Source of the DNA: Bolinopsis microptera
Lineage: Eukaryota; Ctenophora; Tentaculata; Lobata; Bolinopsidae
Length of the DNA stretch: 64,000 bases
Direction of reading: 5' to 3'
Assembly (NCBI RefSeq): GCF_026151205.1
Contig: NC_087079.1
Coordinates: 6,048,169 to 6,112,168, forward strand
A program made the position numbers and the translations under genes. The notes beneath the pieces were generated by a model, which worked only from the letters and a program-made list of their open reading frames with translations, ran no database searches and was not told the origin of the DNA. Shown here piece by piece: positions 21,340 to 33,816 of the stretch (positions are counted from its first letter, which is position 1; every line of letters starts with the position of its first letter).

Positions 21340-24300
21340 TGAAGTGAACTGCAGATCATCGTCCTCAGTTTGTAGTAGCCTCATGGAATAATACGGATAT
21401 AGATTTAACCATATGGAAATTAATTTCGTTTATATATTATTTATTTACTGCCCGTATTAATTATTCATATAGACACCGTATACTGACTACTCCCTAAACT
21501 GGACCAATTGTAAGTTTAACAACACACTTTTTCTAAATTTGCCGAATACGGAGCGAAGGTTGGTGCCTCATAACTCATTAATTATTCAACCACTCAAATC
21601 TTGCAATCCTCGATATAAAGTATTTCTAGTTGCAGTAAAATGAAATGTTCCCGATATAGATGATATATAGAATAAGCCATGTGTTACAATGGTATCATTA
21701 CAATTATATGGACTACAATATCAGACTTACAAATAACGGTGCTCTTTATACTTTAACACGTACGTGCTTTAGCTTGATAGTACTAGTAGAGCTGGTACCT
21801 GGTCACTGTACTTGGTTTTAAACTTATCATGTCAACAATAAAGATCAGATAAACTAATTACCAAGATGGTCATTACTTCTAACGTTATTTTGTAAGAGCG
21901 GATAAGGTGTAAAGGAACTCGTGACAGCGATACAGGAATCTGATTGGTCGATGTTGCAAGCTGGTTCATTCACCACAGTATCAAAACAAACGTGTGCACT
22001 ACCTCCCAGACATTACCAGCGTCTATAATACCCATAATTACAAACTTTTCTAATTAAGTAAACACGTTCTGACAATGGCAATAGTATCGATAGTATGTAT
22101 TTTGGGACCGTGCCAACCGATCACTATACCAACAAAACATCATGTTTTCCAGAATCCCTATCACATGATAAATTAGATACAATCTGCTAAACCTTATAAT
22201 TTATAGGGTTAATTTTATAGGTTCTTTAACTTCCCTGTTACTTCCTGTGTGTTATTGTTGCTGTACTTTTGTTGCAGCAGTCCCTGGAGAGCTCGGTACA
22301 ATGTGAACTTTTCTTAATGCAGTATAATTATTATACACAATGGGGAGAATGTCGATCTTGTTGGCCACAATATAATGTATATAATATAGCGACCCGCCCA
22401 CTTTACGTCACCCCCCCCCCCCCCCCCCCCCCCTCGTCACACACAGAACTACCACAATAGTATTATCGTACCCTCGTTAATCAACATTGTTGTACTCTGT
22501 AGCGGGTATCATACACCAGATGAGGGCCACACAATACGATACCAGTGTTCCGCCCCCTACTTCAGATCATGGGTTATAAGAGTTATAGTGCCTTTAAATA
22601 CAGAATACAGTAGTCTCCTTTTGGCTTTCGTCCTTTAATTAGACATGAAATATTAGTAGACATGTCATTTTTAGTCATACTATTTAATGAGTTTAAGAGA
22701 TTAGCCCACTGGATCACTCAGTTAATTGTTATATGAGATACCGTGTAGTTATTATATTATAGCACTATATTTTTACAATAAATATACATTTAATTGGACA
22801 TATATTATTAAAAAGTAACTACGCTCAGAGATAATAAAGACAGCTGTAATGAGTGAATGTAGTTTTTAGTGTGGATGCCTGGTTGTAATATATGTATTGT
22901 ACAAAATGATCTGTTGCGTAATACCTTATATTATTACATGAATATTCAATATAATGACGCACAAACGTACATGTTGATCTGTAACCAGCGTTTAACACAG
23001 AGTTCTGACAGTTTTGAAATAGGTAATAGGCGACCCTGGAGTAATATAATCTGAACTGTGTTATATATAATATAATATCTTGATGAGATATAAGAATGTA
23101 GCTTTCTCCTACAAATGTTGTGCCAAAAGTCATGTACCAAAATAGAATTGATATCAAAATATAATGAATCTCTGGTCTTTGACAGTTTGACGTTCACGTA
23201 TCATTAAGTCATTTATGGTGGCTCAGTAAAATTAAATATTGAAAATATTCAACTTGAATGATTTTTAATAGATTTGTTTCAATACTTTTCATATTTGCTC
23301 TCTTGAGAGGGATTAACTAGTTGCTGAGGACGAAATAAGAGTCTCCATTCACTATAACATATTGCTAATTATATTTAATGGTACAGATTTATTTTAACCA
23401 ATGTGTGTCGCAGAGATGTGAAGAGCATGCAGCCGAAACGTCGACAATATACCTGATGTACTTTGTTGTATATTAGAATTAGAATTATTAGAATTAAATT
23501 GTATAGCGAGTGGAGACTCTCATTTCGTCCTCACTCATCAGTGATCAATTTTGGATTTGTCTTAAATTAAAAAGTTGTCAGCCTCCATGAGTTATCCTTG
23601 TTATAAACTATCACAGCGCAACAAGACGTCATGTTGACGTCTGTAATAAAATACTCACGATCAAACAGCAAGGAGGAGCTAGACTAATCACATAATAGCA
23701 TTCAATACCTGGTACATGTGTAGGTTAGTGACGTTTTTATTTAAGTTAAAGTTGATGAAATATTTTAACACAACATGCGTGGTTTGAATTTGACAATTTG
23801 ACAATAACCAGATGATTTTTAAATTTCTTTTGATCTTTAAATTTTGAGAATTGGCAATTGGGTTTTTGAGTTGAAGGTTGAAAGCAATAAAACATAGGAT
23901 GCTGATACATAGAATTAAACGAAATAATGATGGAAATGATTATCATAGTTAACATAATTAATTAATTAATTATCATAATTAACATTTAAATATTATAAGA
24001 GCATAGTACATCAATATTTAGGTAAAATAATTACGATACCAGTATGCAATGGTAAATTTAAAACGCTGAATCATAGATTATAGCCTGAAGAATTCGGGCA
24101 ACTCTTTCATTGTTGTGAAATATCTGCATTCTGTAATAAATAAATTGGCAAACTAAAAGTTGGAAATGATTTTAATCTGAATTACCATCATGTCAAAATA
24201 TTAGAAAATTAAAAGTTAATGATAATTACTGAGTCAATCTCAAAATAAAACCGGAAAAATAACAACAATTTGAAATGTTTAAATCTGGAAATTAATGGTT

Positions 24301-25150
24301 TCGCAAACGTATTATGTGAATTAAGAACAGTCCCTACTCCCTAACCCCATCCAAATGCAACTAGGCAATGGTCGAAGTTTAAATAAATAATGGCACTATA
24401 TGAATTATGTATTATATAATGTACTTGTTTAAACTTCAATACTGCAAGGGAACCACCCGGGAGGTGGGACAGGTATTCCTGACATGTGACAGCAATTAAC
24501 TGTCCAGCTTCCAGCGTTGATCAATCAAAACCATGAATAATTGTCACATGTCAAAATAAATTAGCCTCACCACCCCATGTCTATTAAATTGACAGAATCA
24601 ATATATTATAATATTATAATTTATTTATGTATGATGTATAATATGAAAATTTAAAGATACCGTGAAATTATAATGAAATTTACTAATTGACTTAATTTTA
24701 AGAATAGATCATCTAATCCTATCATACTAATAAATGCTAATTACTATTGTGGAGAATCTTCAATCTTCAATCTTTAATCGACATAATACATGTCACAACA
24801 GATCAGTCAAGAACAATTTCTATTTTCACTTCTGTGAAAATTGGGATGATCGAAGTTCTAGAAAGTAATTCCTGAGCCATAACAAGGAACCAATTTGTAC
24901 GCTAATACTTCCATACTACTAGAATCAATACCAGCTGTCACAGTGTGGCTGAACAATGTTTTTACTGGATCGTCCCAGAATAAATTAACATCCTAGATAT
25001 AGAGATTGTTCCAACTTTATCGACATTCTCAATTAATACTTAATAGTTTATATTGAACTAACTTAAATACAAAATTTATCTGAGCTAGTACACTAAGCAT
25101 CATAGATAATAAGTTAGACGCATCACAATCCGCAGCCTGAAGACTACAGT
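21340..25150. other. Gene-free stretch upstream of the rabphilin stop codon
   Basis: Includes a 23-base C-run at 22411-22433, the foldback at 23322-23533, and AT-rich sequence that near 25.0 kb must include the 3'UTR of the minus-strand rabphilin-like gene. No other coding region can be supported. Confidence 0.4.
23322..23533. repeat. Foldback repeat with GAGGACGAAAT termini
   Basis: 23322-23356 (GAGGACGAAATAAGAGTCTC...) pairs with 23502-23533 (...GAGACTCTCATTTCGTCCTC), giving ~30-bp imperfect terminal inverted repeats. Between them is CCGAAACGTCGACAAT, a motif common in invertebrate SINE/MITE families. A single related arm (GACGAAGTGAGAGTCTCCAC) occurs near 58790. Confidence 0.6.
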
Positions 25151-26899
25151 TCAAGGAGCAGCTGGAGAGACTCCATCTTGTTGGCTATTATCAGTGAGCT
25201 CTATAGAGGAGGACTCTCCAATGGTAGTGGTAGATTCACCCTCCAGCATGTGCCATCTTGTAACACGGTGGCCGCACGAGGAGAGGGCATCTTCCCAGTG
25301 GGACCTGGTAGTGCCACCTGATTCCTTACCTAACACCAGTCCTCCGATGTAGCTGTGTCTTTTGAGCCCTGTGCAGTCCCACACAGTTATCTCAAGACAT
25401 CTATCATTGCTTTCTATGTCAAAACTGCTTATGTCATAGGTAAATTTGGCTTTATGCCCAAATTCTGGGTTTGAGGTTTGCTTGATGATCTCTGTTTTTC
25501 GCTTGTAGGTGTTTCGTTTCAAGGATGGTCGGATGTTGACTTTTACCATTGGATTTGGCAGAGTGTCAGAGCCAGGGACCATGAGCATGCTACATCTTAC
25601 AATAGTTACTTTGAGCTCTTTGTTAGCTTGGTAATGCAGTGAAATTTGTATCCTTCCTCTGTCTATAACTGCGGATGCTTCATGTGTTTCCTCTTCCGGC
25701 TCTTTGAGAACCTCGCCATATAAATGTTGCTTTTGGGGGATAAGACCATCTAAAGGTACTGTGGTTATTCCAATCATATCATTTTTGGTCATTCTGTCAT
25801 AATCTAATACTGTTAGTCTGACCATTTTTGTCTTTATGTCAGAGTCAAAGATTCCATGGTATGTTAACTTTTCATTGAAGACAGGATTCAAATCACATTC
25901 CTTTCTTGAAGTCTTGAGTTTAGTTGCCTTTGGGTGTCCTGGTATCAATGTACATTTAACATATGGATCACTTGTTCCTCCAACATCCATTGGTTTAAGC
26001 TTATGACCAGAAAATACTTTAACATTTAGCATTTGTTCTATAGGGTCATACTGAAGAGAAAACCTAATAGCTCCCAGCTCTCCGGTTTCCAGATCATCCT
26101 CGTTTTCTTGAGAGTTAATATCATCTGATCCTATCGCATCCAACACCTGGTCCTCCTCACAAGGTATTCCTCCACTTGTTGACTCATCTCCATCTAGCTC
26201 ATCTTTGTTGGACTTATCCTCTCCTTCATCACTATCACTGTCTTCAGAGTCAGAATCATCAGACTCTTCGGAGTCATCAGTAGTGCTAAGGTAGTCAGAA
26301 TCAGGATCCCAAAAGCTCTCACTGTTAACTTTATTGGGTCGTTCAATAGGTTTCTTTTGGACAGGCGAATTTTTCAATTTTGGAAGCTGTTTTGGAAGCT
26401 TTGGGGGAATAACATACTTTGGAATAGCATGGAAGAACCATGCATTTGACTTTTTCCATATTTCCCTATACTCACTGCAGACACGGCAAAGAATTTTCGG
26501 TAAAACAATTTGTCTCTTCTCAGTTTCTACTTTGCACTTACTACAGACATTTCTTTGACACATATGACAACGGAATGGTTTGGCCTTCAGGAAGCCAAAG
26601 CTTGCATTGCAGAATAAGCATGTCTTGTAACCATCTCCCTGACTACACTTCATGTTCTCAAATCGTTCCATTAATTTGCCAATCCTCTCCTCTTCTAACT
26701 GAACCAGCTCATTGTGTTTCTTGATCACTTCTTCAATCTTATCAATCTCATGTTTTGCAAAAGATTCTCTAGTACACGTGGGTTTCAATCCAGATTGAAC
26801 ACTTTTGTAACTCCATCCCATGCCATTGTTCAATTTTGATCTCAAGCAAAGCTCTCTGTCTGTTGGGCATACCCATTTGTGAAGTCCAGCCTTAGACAT
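25151..26899 (-). CDS. RPH3A: Rabphilin-like Rab effector with FYVE-type zinc finger and two C2 domains
   Basis: The 582-aa product acts on secretory vesicles by binding Rab3/Rab27-GTP and membranes. Order: basic N-terminus; helix ~48-85 (EIDKIEEVIKKHNELVQLEE); FYVE-like zinc finger with four Cys pairs (94/97, 111/114, 119/122, 138/141); the SGAWFF-type Rab-contact motif as SNAWFF (151-156); a Ser/Asp/Glu-rich linker (~195-270); C2A (~277-400); and C2B (~413-552). C2A keeps the Ca2+ ligands (D305, D311, D366, D368, D374). In C2B the first loop reads VPGSDTLPNPMV and the second WDCTGLKRHS, so several ligands are missing and Ca2+ binding there is doubtful. The start is the Met at 26897-26899: a TTTTATTGCAG acceptor ends 3 nt upstream, and the open frame further upstream (to 27043) is intronic. 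The coding region has no introns. Confidence 0.93.
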   Translation of the reverse strand: MSKAGLHKWVCPTDRELCLRSKLNNGMGWSYKSVQSGLKPTCTRESFAKHEIDKIEEVIKKHNELVQLEEERIGKLMERFENMKCSQGDGYKTCLFCNASFGFLKAKPFRCHMCQRNVCSKCKVETEKRQIVLPKILCRVCSEYREIWKKSNAWFFHAIPKYVIPPKLPKQLPKLKNSPVQKKPIERPNKVNSESFWDPDSDYLSTTDDSEESDDSDSEDSDSDEGEDKSNKDELDGDESTSGGIPCEEDQVLDAIGSDDINSQENEDDLETGELGAIRFSLQYDPIEQMLNVKVFSGHKLKPMDVGGTSDPYVKCTLIPGHPKATKLKTSRKECDLNPVFNEKLTYHGIFDSDIKTKMVRLTVLDYDRMTKNDMIGITTVPLDGLIPQKQHLYGEVLKEPEEETHEASAVIDRGRIQISLHYQANKELKVTIVRCSMLMVPGSDTLPNPMVKVNIRPSLKRNTYKRKTEIIKQTSNPEFGHKAKFTYDISSFDIESNDRCLEITVWDCTGLKRHSYIGGLVLGKESGGTTRSHWEDALSSCGHRVTRWHMLEGESTTTIGESSSIELTDNSQQDGVSPAAP

Positions 26900-27399
26900 G
26901 ATCTGCAATAAAATTGAAATGGTTAGAATTGTATAAATTGAAAGAGGGATTTCAACAGACCAATAACAGTTACAACCCCCCCCCCCCCCCCGCCCCATCA
27001 ACCCTTTACAGGATCCACCCCTGATTTGAATTAATGAGGTCATGTATTAGTGCTTTTCAATACAAATTTAAAATGGGGCAATCATGTAATGGAGCCAGGG
27101 TTTGGACTAGCTTTCACCCGCTCAAAATGTTTCCATCACGATACATATAATCTATATGATAATTTGAAAGTTTCTTTTTGTTTGTCTGTTTGACTACCCA
27201 CGTGCAAGTTAGATGAGAAATAAGAAGTTGCGTAATAACACATGTGGAAAAGCAAACATACATGATGCACGTTCAATGATTGTTGGAATAGCATTTTGAT
27301 CGGTTTAATTGTAATAACCTTGTGTTTAAAGTGTTTTACATTTAAATCAGATGTATCTTCGATTAAACAGCAACGGATGTAAAGTTTTAAAAAATTAAA

Positions 27400-27483
27400 A
27401 TCAAGAATATCCAGAGATCTTTTCTCCCGGAGCGAGTTATTCCGCATTGGAACAAACTCCCACGGACGTCAAGAACCCTTTGA
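27400..27483 (+). pseudogene. Relic of a LINE ORF2 C-terminus
   Basis: The plus frame reads IKNIQRSFLPERVIPHWNKL then PRTSRTL and a stop. 'R....F--R(V)(I/V)--WN-LP' is the conserved last block of many LINE polymerase ORFs. Only this short piece remains; the minus-strand ORF 27136-27447 is its shadow. Confidence 0.6.
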
Positions 27484-27608
27484 CAGTTTAGGCTTTAAAA
27501 TTAAATAAGGAGGATTTAAGAAAGATATGATTTCTAAAAGTACATGGTGGGCCAAAAGTCAGTACACATATGTTGGACTTTATAGCTCTGTCACTGAGTG
27601 ACTATAGT

Positions 27609-27896
27609 TAGTGGCGTAACGTTGCCTGTTGGCGCCCCCCTGCCGAAAAAAGCGCCCCCCTGTTGGCGCCCCCTCCCCTTTTGGTGCCCCTCCCTAAAAT
27701 TGAACAAATTAGGTGATTTTAAAGAATACGCCGGTAAAATCTCTAAAAAATTGTGTATCTAGAGCAAAACGCGCAGTTTTGCTAGTACTTTAGTTAAGTT
27801 TTCGAAATTGTCCCACATTCAAACGACGATTTGGCGCCCCCCTAAGACGGCGCCCCCCTGCACAGCGGGGTCAGCAGGGCCTTTCGTTACGCCACT
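27609..27896. mobile_element. 288-bp MITE with AGTGGCGTAACG ends and a 9-bp flanking repeat
   Basis: The ends are AGTGGCGTAACG and CGTTACGCCACT, exact inverted repeats. GACTATAGT lies immediately outside both (27600-27608 and 27897-27905), a target duplication of 8-9 bp, hAT-like in size. The interior is full of GGCGCCCCCCT blocks. Further copies are at 57001-57265 (opposite orientation) and 28831-28916 (fragment). No coding capacity. Confidence 0.75.
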
Positions 27897-28830
27897 GACT
27901 ATAGTGCCCAAATGAAATAATTCTTTCTGGTATAACTAAGACTATCTTGGTCATATTTAGAGGTGGTGTTCCTGATGCTAGATAGCGGGTATTTAGGGAA
28001 CCATGGACATTGTTGTAAACAACACGAACGGATAAATTTGGTCCAGGGTTTAGTAATAATAATAATAATAAATACAACATTTATAAACCGCCTTATAGCT
28101 AAATCATATAACTCGATATAATTTAATCCTAGAGATAAACTCCAGTGCTTTCTAAAGCGGCTCTTACATTAACTGAGCTTAGTTTAATTGAAAATTAGAC
28201 ATGACAAGTTCATTTTACCTATATAGGTAAAATAAAAAGGCCTATGTAAATGCAAAATCAATCAAATGCTAGAGAAAAGAAGTATGTTTTAAGCTTGGTC
28301 TTGAAAGATGTAACTGATGTAAGGAAGATGTAAGGAACAACTACAAATTATTATCAGGGAAATATTAAGGAGAGAAAACCAGACCACACCTAGACATGGC
28401 CCCAAGCCAGCTGCTGGTAATTACAGAAAAACAACTTCACAGTCTATCTCGAGGACATGGTTGGTGACAGGTTGGGTGTCGTGGTAAATAACAATTTACC
28501 AGAGATGGCAGTTAAGAATAAGGCTGTCCCGATGCCCCTCTTCCCCTATACACAAGCTTCAAGTGTCTGAGATAAATGGTACAAAATATTACCATAAAGT
28601 AAAGATTTATGGACGACCTCAAACATGGTACGGAGTGTATTTTAGGTTGGAGGGTGCACCAGGGAGTTTATTAGCATCGATAGCAAAAGAAAATATATAC
28701 AAAATAACATAAAAGTAAAATATACCCAATAGAGCACATAACATAAGAAGACTGGACAGCAAATTTTCCCTGTTACCTCTATTACTATTACTGTTGATAG
28801 CATACCTAGAAAACATACCAGTTGCAACAC

Positions 28831-28916
28831 GGCGTAACGTTGCCAGTTGGCGACCCCTGCCGAAAATGCGCCCATTCCCCCCCCCCCCCCCTGTTGGCAC
28901 CCCTCTTCTTTTGGCG
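28831..28916. mobile_element. Fragment of the GGCGTAACG MITE family
   Basis: GGCGTAACGTTGCCAGTTGG, then CCCCTGCCGAAAATGCGCCC and a C-run, copies the left part of the 27609 element. The right end is missing. Confidence 0.6.
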
Positions 28917-29955
28917 TGTTTTATTAGGTATAGTATTTAATAATATTAAGTGACATACAGTATGCAATCACTTTATTTGAGAGAATATAATGATCAGATC
29001 CAATAGGACATTGATGCAGACTATTAAAAAATGATTGAATTACTACGTCAGTATCACAATGGATTAAACCAAATTAAGTGTATAATTCTGAAATAGAAAT
29101 TTGCCAACACTGGCATCCCAGCTTTGAAGTGGGATGAATATCATAAAAGCCCCTAGTGTCACACTTAGGAATAAATTTAACGGGTAATACTCGTACAATA
29201 ATTGTTTCAAATATTCAAAATATTCAAATATTCAAAACCGTCGACGAGTCCAAACTCCAACTCGGCGCGCGTTTTCTGTTCATGCCATAAAACAGTTTAT
29301 GAAAGCTCAAGGAAAACATCAAAGTAAAACAATTTATGCCTATAGCAGCGATCAAAGAACAAATTATTCATAAAATAATTACAAACATTACCAGGGATTT
29401 TTTTGTTGAAGTAACACCTTTGTGACAATAAATCAAAAAACATTTTTGTCAGACTCGCGACGCAGCGCACGCACGTGAAAGGCTTGTAAAACGATAATTG
29501 AACTGTTAATGCTTTATATATAAGCTGATTCGAATTAGTTTTTGTTTTACAGTTGTAGCGCGATGCACTACAGGGCCTCGCCGCGCATCCAATAATGCTT
29601 TTTTTCGATAGATCGGCAAAATGCACGAATGGGCCTCGCCAAGCTGCGAATTATTGACATTGTAAATCAAGTTGAGAAATTGAAAGTACTTAGTATTTTC
29701 ACTTCACATAGCCATGTCATGTCTACGCGTACTGCATGACGCGCTAATTGTTTCACAAGTAGAATAGACCGCCTTCGGCGGTTGCGCGCTACTGCAAGCG
29801 AGAGGGCTCTGGTTAGAGCAATATTTTCACCCATTTGTACTTAACTGATCAAACACGTTAGGTTTTTTTTCTTGAGATTCGGACGGTAAAAATTAATAAA
29901 TACAAAAATAAGCCAGGAAATTTGTTACATGAGGTTGATATTTTTACTTTTTCAC

Positions 29956-29999
29956 GTGGTCGGTACGTTACAATTTGTCCATTGTAACGGACCGACCAC
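29956..29999. repeat. 19-bp-stem hairpin
   Basis: GTGGTCGGTACGTTACAAT (29956-29974) pairs with ATTGTAACGGACCGACCAC (29981-29999) across the loop TTGTCC, with a single mismatch. There are no U-runs or conserved flanks to assign a function; it could be a tiny foldback element or a structured RNA. Confidence 0.75.
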
Positions 30000-31656
30000 A
30001 GAGTACTGTGGGGGCTGCATATGATCTAGTTGAGTTCTTACGAAGTCAAAATGAATGTCATCTGAGTCATGGAAAACCCTAAGGTAGTATTTTATCGAAA
30101 TTACCCTCCCCATGGTTTGGAGTGGTGGCACACCCAAAATGACTTTGTATGAAGACTTTGCTGCAGCGCAGTAGTTCACTTTTTCCATCTTCGTCATACC
30201 CATCTAAGAGATCAGCTGGAATTTGTACAAAACACTATTAATCTGAGGAGATGTTAATTCATATTGCATATAGAATTAAAGAAATTTGGGAGTAGCCATT
30301 CCAAACGTTTTCTAAGGTGTTTGTCAATCCAGAGATGTCGAAACAAAACTGAGAAAGATTTAACCCGCCGGAGAGGTTCCGACTTGTGCATGTGGGTTGG
30401 ACTTCTTTTAAAGATATAAATAAGAAGTGAAGAAGGTCTTCAGTGATTGGTCTGAGGCCTTGTCTGGTCAGAGTATACGTTATAGTATAGCTTGTCTACG
30501 ATTCCACTACTTGTCAATGTCACATACCTCGAATTATTTGTTATAATATAGTAGTGTTGAAAGTAGTTGAAAGTATTAAAACAGTATAACAAAAGGATCG
30601 TTGAAGTTGAACATGGAACATTTACACCAATAGTCCTATCAAAAACAGGTGGATTGGGATGAGAAGCAAATACTTTCTTCCAAAAGTTAGCTGATAAAAT
30701 GTCTATATTGTGAGGCAATGACTTTTATCAGGAAAAAAGAGTAAGATTTGACCTATTGAGAACAACAGTCATTGCTCATCGAGGAGAAAGAGGGTTGAAA
30801 AGTAGTAGTGTAGTAAAAATAGCAGGCTTAAATATAAATTTAGAGCCAATAAATTGAAATGACTACTTAAAGGGTTGTTATAAAATTTACTCAAATTTTT
30901 ATTGAATTTGTATATTGAATTTTTATATAAGGTCATTGTGATATTATGTATATACTAGAAAGCCCGTGGTCATAGGGAAGAAGGTAATATTATTTGTATC
31001 TATCTTTGGTAACTTCAGTTTTTATCGCATCAAAAAATATTCGTCACAAACGAAGATACAGCCGAATTAAATGTAAAACACGTTAAACACAACGTAATTA
31101 CCACAAAACCGATCAAAATGCCGTTCTAACAATCTTTGCAAGTGAACGTGCGTGTAACAACCATCGTTACTATGGTTACTATGGTTACTATGGTTACTAA
31201 TACTATGCAACTTTTATTTGTTTACCTAATTTGCATGTGGGCGGTCGTACATACATTCTACAAAAACAATTCTTTGAATTATAAGTAAGATTGTTTGAAT
31301 TTCTTTTCTTCATTGTTAAAGAAAACTGTGTCCCAAATCATATGAAATTACTGAGCCTACTAGTTACAAACGTGCTTGCTTCACGTGTTCAACAAACACG
31401 TTTGTTAGTAGAGCCTACTAGTTATGTATATTGTATACTTATCTTATCAGTTATAAGTCGATTATATATCGCACTTTTCGTCAATGACTTAAAGTCTCTT
31501 ATCAACTCATTGTAGCCAGTTATTTAAAGATTTTGAACATCATTATCTTTTAAACTGATTGTAGGAGAAATGAAACAAAGAATTCAGTAATCACAGAGTT
31601 ATTAATATTTGATTACATCCTTTCAATTGTTATCACGTTTCAGGGTAAAAGATGTC

Positions 31657-32982
31657 ATGGGGGCTGGAGAAATAATAGGAATCAGTGTTGTAGCTGTGGT
31701 TGCAGTTGTAATCATCGTAATCTATGTTTGCAAATGTTATTCGGATTATACACTTGGCTATCATGATCAGAATATCAAACCAATCAACCTTGACAATGAC
31801 CAGGACTTGGCATTGATAAGTGTTGAATGTACAAACCCGATGCCCCATGACCCGTACTATGCAGATGCTGAATTAGCTAGAAAAGATCACAATGATTTAG
31901 AAATGGTGTCAATGTCAATTGAGCAGTTTATGCGGAAAGAAACCTTCCGGAAAAGCCAACGGGGAAATCAGAAAAACTATAAAAAGCTTGGACAACATGC
32001 ACATTCATCATCCTCTACTGGCATAGAAGAAGATCCTGGAAACTTCGAACACCATGGTATCTCAAGCCACACAGATGAGATTGATGGGGGGCTTCCTCAA
32101 TCTGTTAAAGGTCCTATTGCCAATGGCAACGGATATCACCATTCTAATAAAGCTATCGATGCTCCTGTTATTGTCCACCACTCTCTTGGACATCAACAGT
32201 CTCTAGAAAATAAACCCCCCTTAAAAACAGAGCTGGATAGTCACATTTACGCTGCTGTAGAAAAATCCAAACCAGCTCCTAGTGCCCCTTCTATGGACCC
32301 ACCTACTTATTTCAGACCAGTGAAAGCAACTCCAGCTACTATCTCATCAAATATGTCCCAATCTTCAGCAGCTACCACCATCGATCAGTCATCGGTGAAT
32401 GATTTCAGACAGGACATTCCACCGATGTCTGCAAAAAATCATCATAGTACACCTACTTTGTCAGAAAATCAGGAACAGGAATTCAAAAGTGATGTCACAA
32501 TACCAGTATCTGTTAAAAAGCCTAGAAAACCTGCTCAAAAATCACTCGAAAATGTTCCCCCTAATGAGCAAGAATTGACACAAGAGAATTTGTTCTTCAT
32601 CCCAGAAGAAGTTGTTTCACCTAAAACTCCAAGGAAAAGTCGACGTGCAAATGAGGGAAACATCAAAACATTTGATGATCTTGGTGTAACTGCTGAAAAA
32701 CCCAAAACACCTAAAAAGTCCAAGAAGGCAAAAGGAAAAGGGGATGGTGCTCCAAAAGCACAAAAGAGGCGCAAAAAATCAGTTCCAAATCTTGATATTG
32801 CTAAACCAACCATGATAACAGACATAGAGCCAGAAGTACTGTCACCTAAGAGTCCACGACCAGAAGTAACTAACTCTATCGGTTTAAAAAGTCCTCCAAT
32901 TCCCCCAAAGCCAAAGTTTAACCCCCTCCTCTCACCAGTTACGACCAGAAATCTGGGAAATGCTAGAGTTAGTCAACTGTAG
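31657..32982 (+). CDS. Single-pass membrane protein with long Pro/Lys/Ser-rich cytoplasmic tail (unknown family)
   Basis: The 441-aa product starts MGAGEIIG. Residues ~5-25 are one hydrophobic helix (ISVVAVVAVVIIVIYVC), followed by a short Cys/Tyr-containing juxtamembrane segment (CKCYSDY). The rest is hydrophilic and low-complexity, with several (S/K)PKTPRK-type Ser/Thr-Pro basic motifs, KTPKKSKKAKGKG, and a proline-rich C-terminus (KSPPIPPKPKFNPLLSP) that resembles SH3 ligands. So it is probably a type III membrane adaptor: a tiny outside part and a large scaffold inside. The start is chosen because an acceptor (CACGTTTCAG) ends 13 nt upstream. An alternative is that this is the last exon of a larger receptor: the frame stays open through the acceptor (RVKDVMGAG). 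The next gene on the same strand begins ~830 bp on. Confidence 0.7.
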   Translation: MGAGEIIGISVVAVVAVVIIVIYVCKCYSDYTLGYHDQNIKPINLDNDQDLALISVECTNPMPHDPYYADAELARKDHNDLEMVSMSIEQFMRKETFRKSQRGNQKNYKKLGQHAHSSSSTGIEEDPGNFEHHGISSHTDEIDGGLPQSVKGPIANGNGYHHSNKAIDAPVIVHHSLGHQQSLENKPPLKTELDSHIYAAVEKSKPAPSAPSMDPPTYFRPVKATPATISSNMSQSSAATTIDQSSVNDFRQDIPPMSAKNHHSTPTLSENQEQEFKSDVTIPVSVKKPRKPAQKSLENVPPNEQELTQENLFFIPEEVVSPKTPRKSRRANEGNIKTFDDLGVTAEKPKTPKKSKKAKGKGDGAPKAQKRRKKSVPNLDIAKPTMITDIEPEVLSPKSPRPEVTNSIGLKSPPIPPKPKFNPLLSPVTTRNLGNARVSQL

Positions 32983-33816
32983 CATTATCTTCGTTCTTTT
33001 TGAGCTTTTATAACTTATTAATATCATAATATTATGATTTTGATAAATCTATATAATAATGTATTCCACATGGTACCCTATCATGATAATATGTAAATGA
33101 AATGATAGGTATTTTAACTTATTTTTAGCAGATTTTACTACAGTACAGTTTTAGTTTATAAGTGATATGCTGTGATTTCAGATTGATTTTGTGTAAATGT
33201 CAAAATTTAAGTCAAGTATATCCTCTTCAGTTCTTGGTATGTTCTATTGTTGATAATAATGTTAAGTTGTGAGTTAAATGTAAACTTGAAGAACAAAAGT
33301 CAATTTTTCTGCTCTAAAAATTAATGTCTTATTGAATATTCCTGAAATGTTTTCTTGTATCAAATATGAAATCCATGTGGTTGAATAGGTCATATAGACC
33401 ATGTTGTTTCTAAATTTGTTAATGCTATCTCGAAAAGCTTAGCATGAGTTAATATATGGAGTATATGATAGTAATATGATATAAATAATAATTTATGCAT
33501 GGTAGACAATTTTGATTAAGAACCCTCTATAATCAACCTTCATACATTCAGAAATATGGAAGTTTTAGTTTTTCCTTTTGTAATGCTGTTCAAAATTATA
33601 TTAAATATATTTTTATATCTTGATAAATAACAATTACATCAACAATATGCTTTTTTGTAAGTTATTTGTGTCTTGCTCATAATCATCTTCAAAATGTATC
33701 ATCCACGATAACTTGAAAAGAAGTACAAAATTCTGTCCTCTACAGCCAAATTTTAGTATTGGTTGTAGTTATGTAACTCACCTTAAATCACCTGTATTTC
33801 CTCTAGGTAAGGTGCA
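32983..33816. other. Spacer between the two membrane-protein genes
   Basis: AT-rich 3'UTR of the upstream gene and the leader of the next. A pyrimidine-tract acceptor TGTATTTCCTCTAG ends at 33806, 10 nt before the next start. No other feature seen. Confidence 0.5.

Larger units (their letters stand above)
27906..31643. other. Gene-free stretch between the rabphilin-like gene and the membrane protein pair
   Basis: Holds a (TAA)n run at about 28050, the MITE fragment at 28831-28916 with a 15-base C-run, a CpG-rich patch at about 29450-29810 including GACCGCCTTCGGCGGTTGC (a small hairpin), the hairpin at 29956-29999, and a (GTTACTATG)4 run at about 31165-31200. No convincing exon was found. Confidence 0.4.

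Noticed and set aside
25151-26899. Rabphilin as a processed retrogene
   Set aside because: The lack of coding introns suggests it, but an acceptor precedes the ATG and I see no poly(A) tail or flanking duplication; left open.
26900-27043. N-terminal extension of the rabphilin ORF (48 aa with a Gly run)
   Set aside because: It crosses a clear 3' splice site (TTTTATTGCAG) 3 nt before MSKAG and includes a homopolymer; it is intronic.
31171-31199. (GTTACTATG)n as a regulatory array
   Set aside because: A simple four-unit microsatellite with nothing nearby to regulate.
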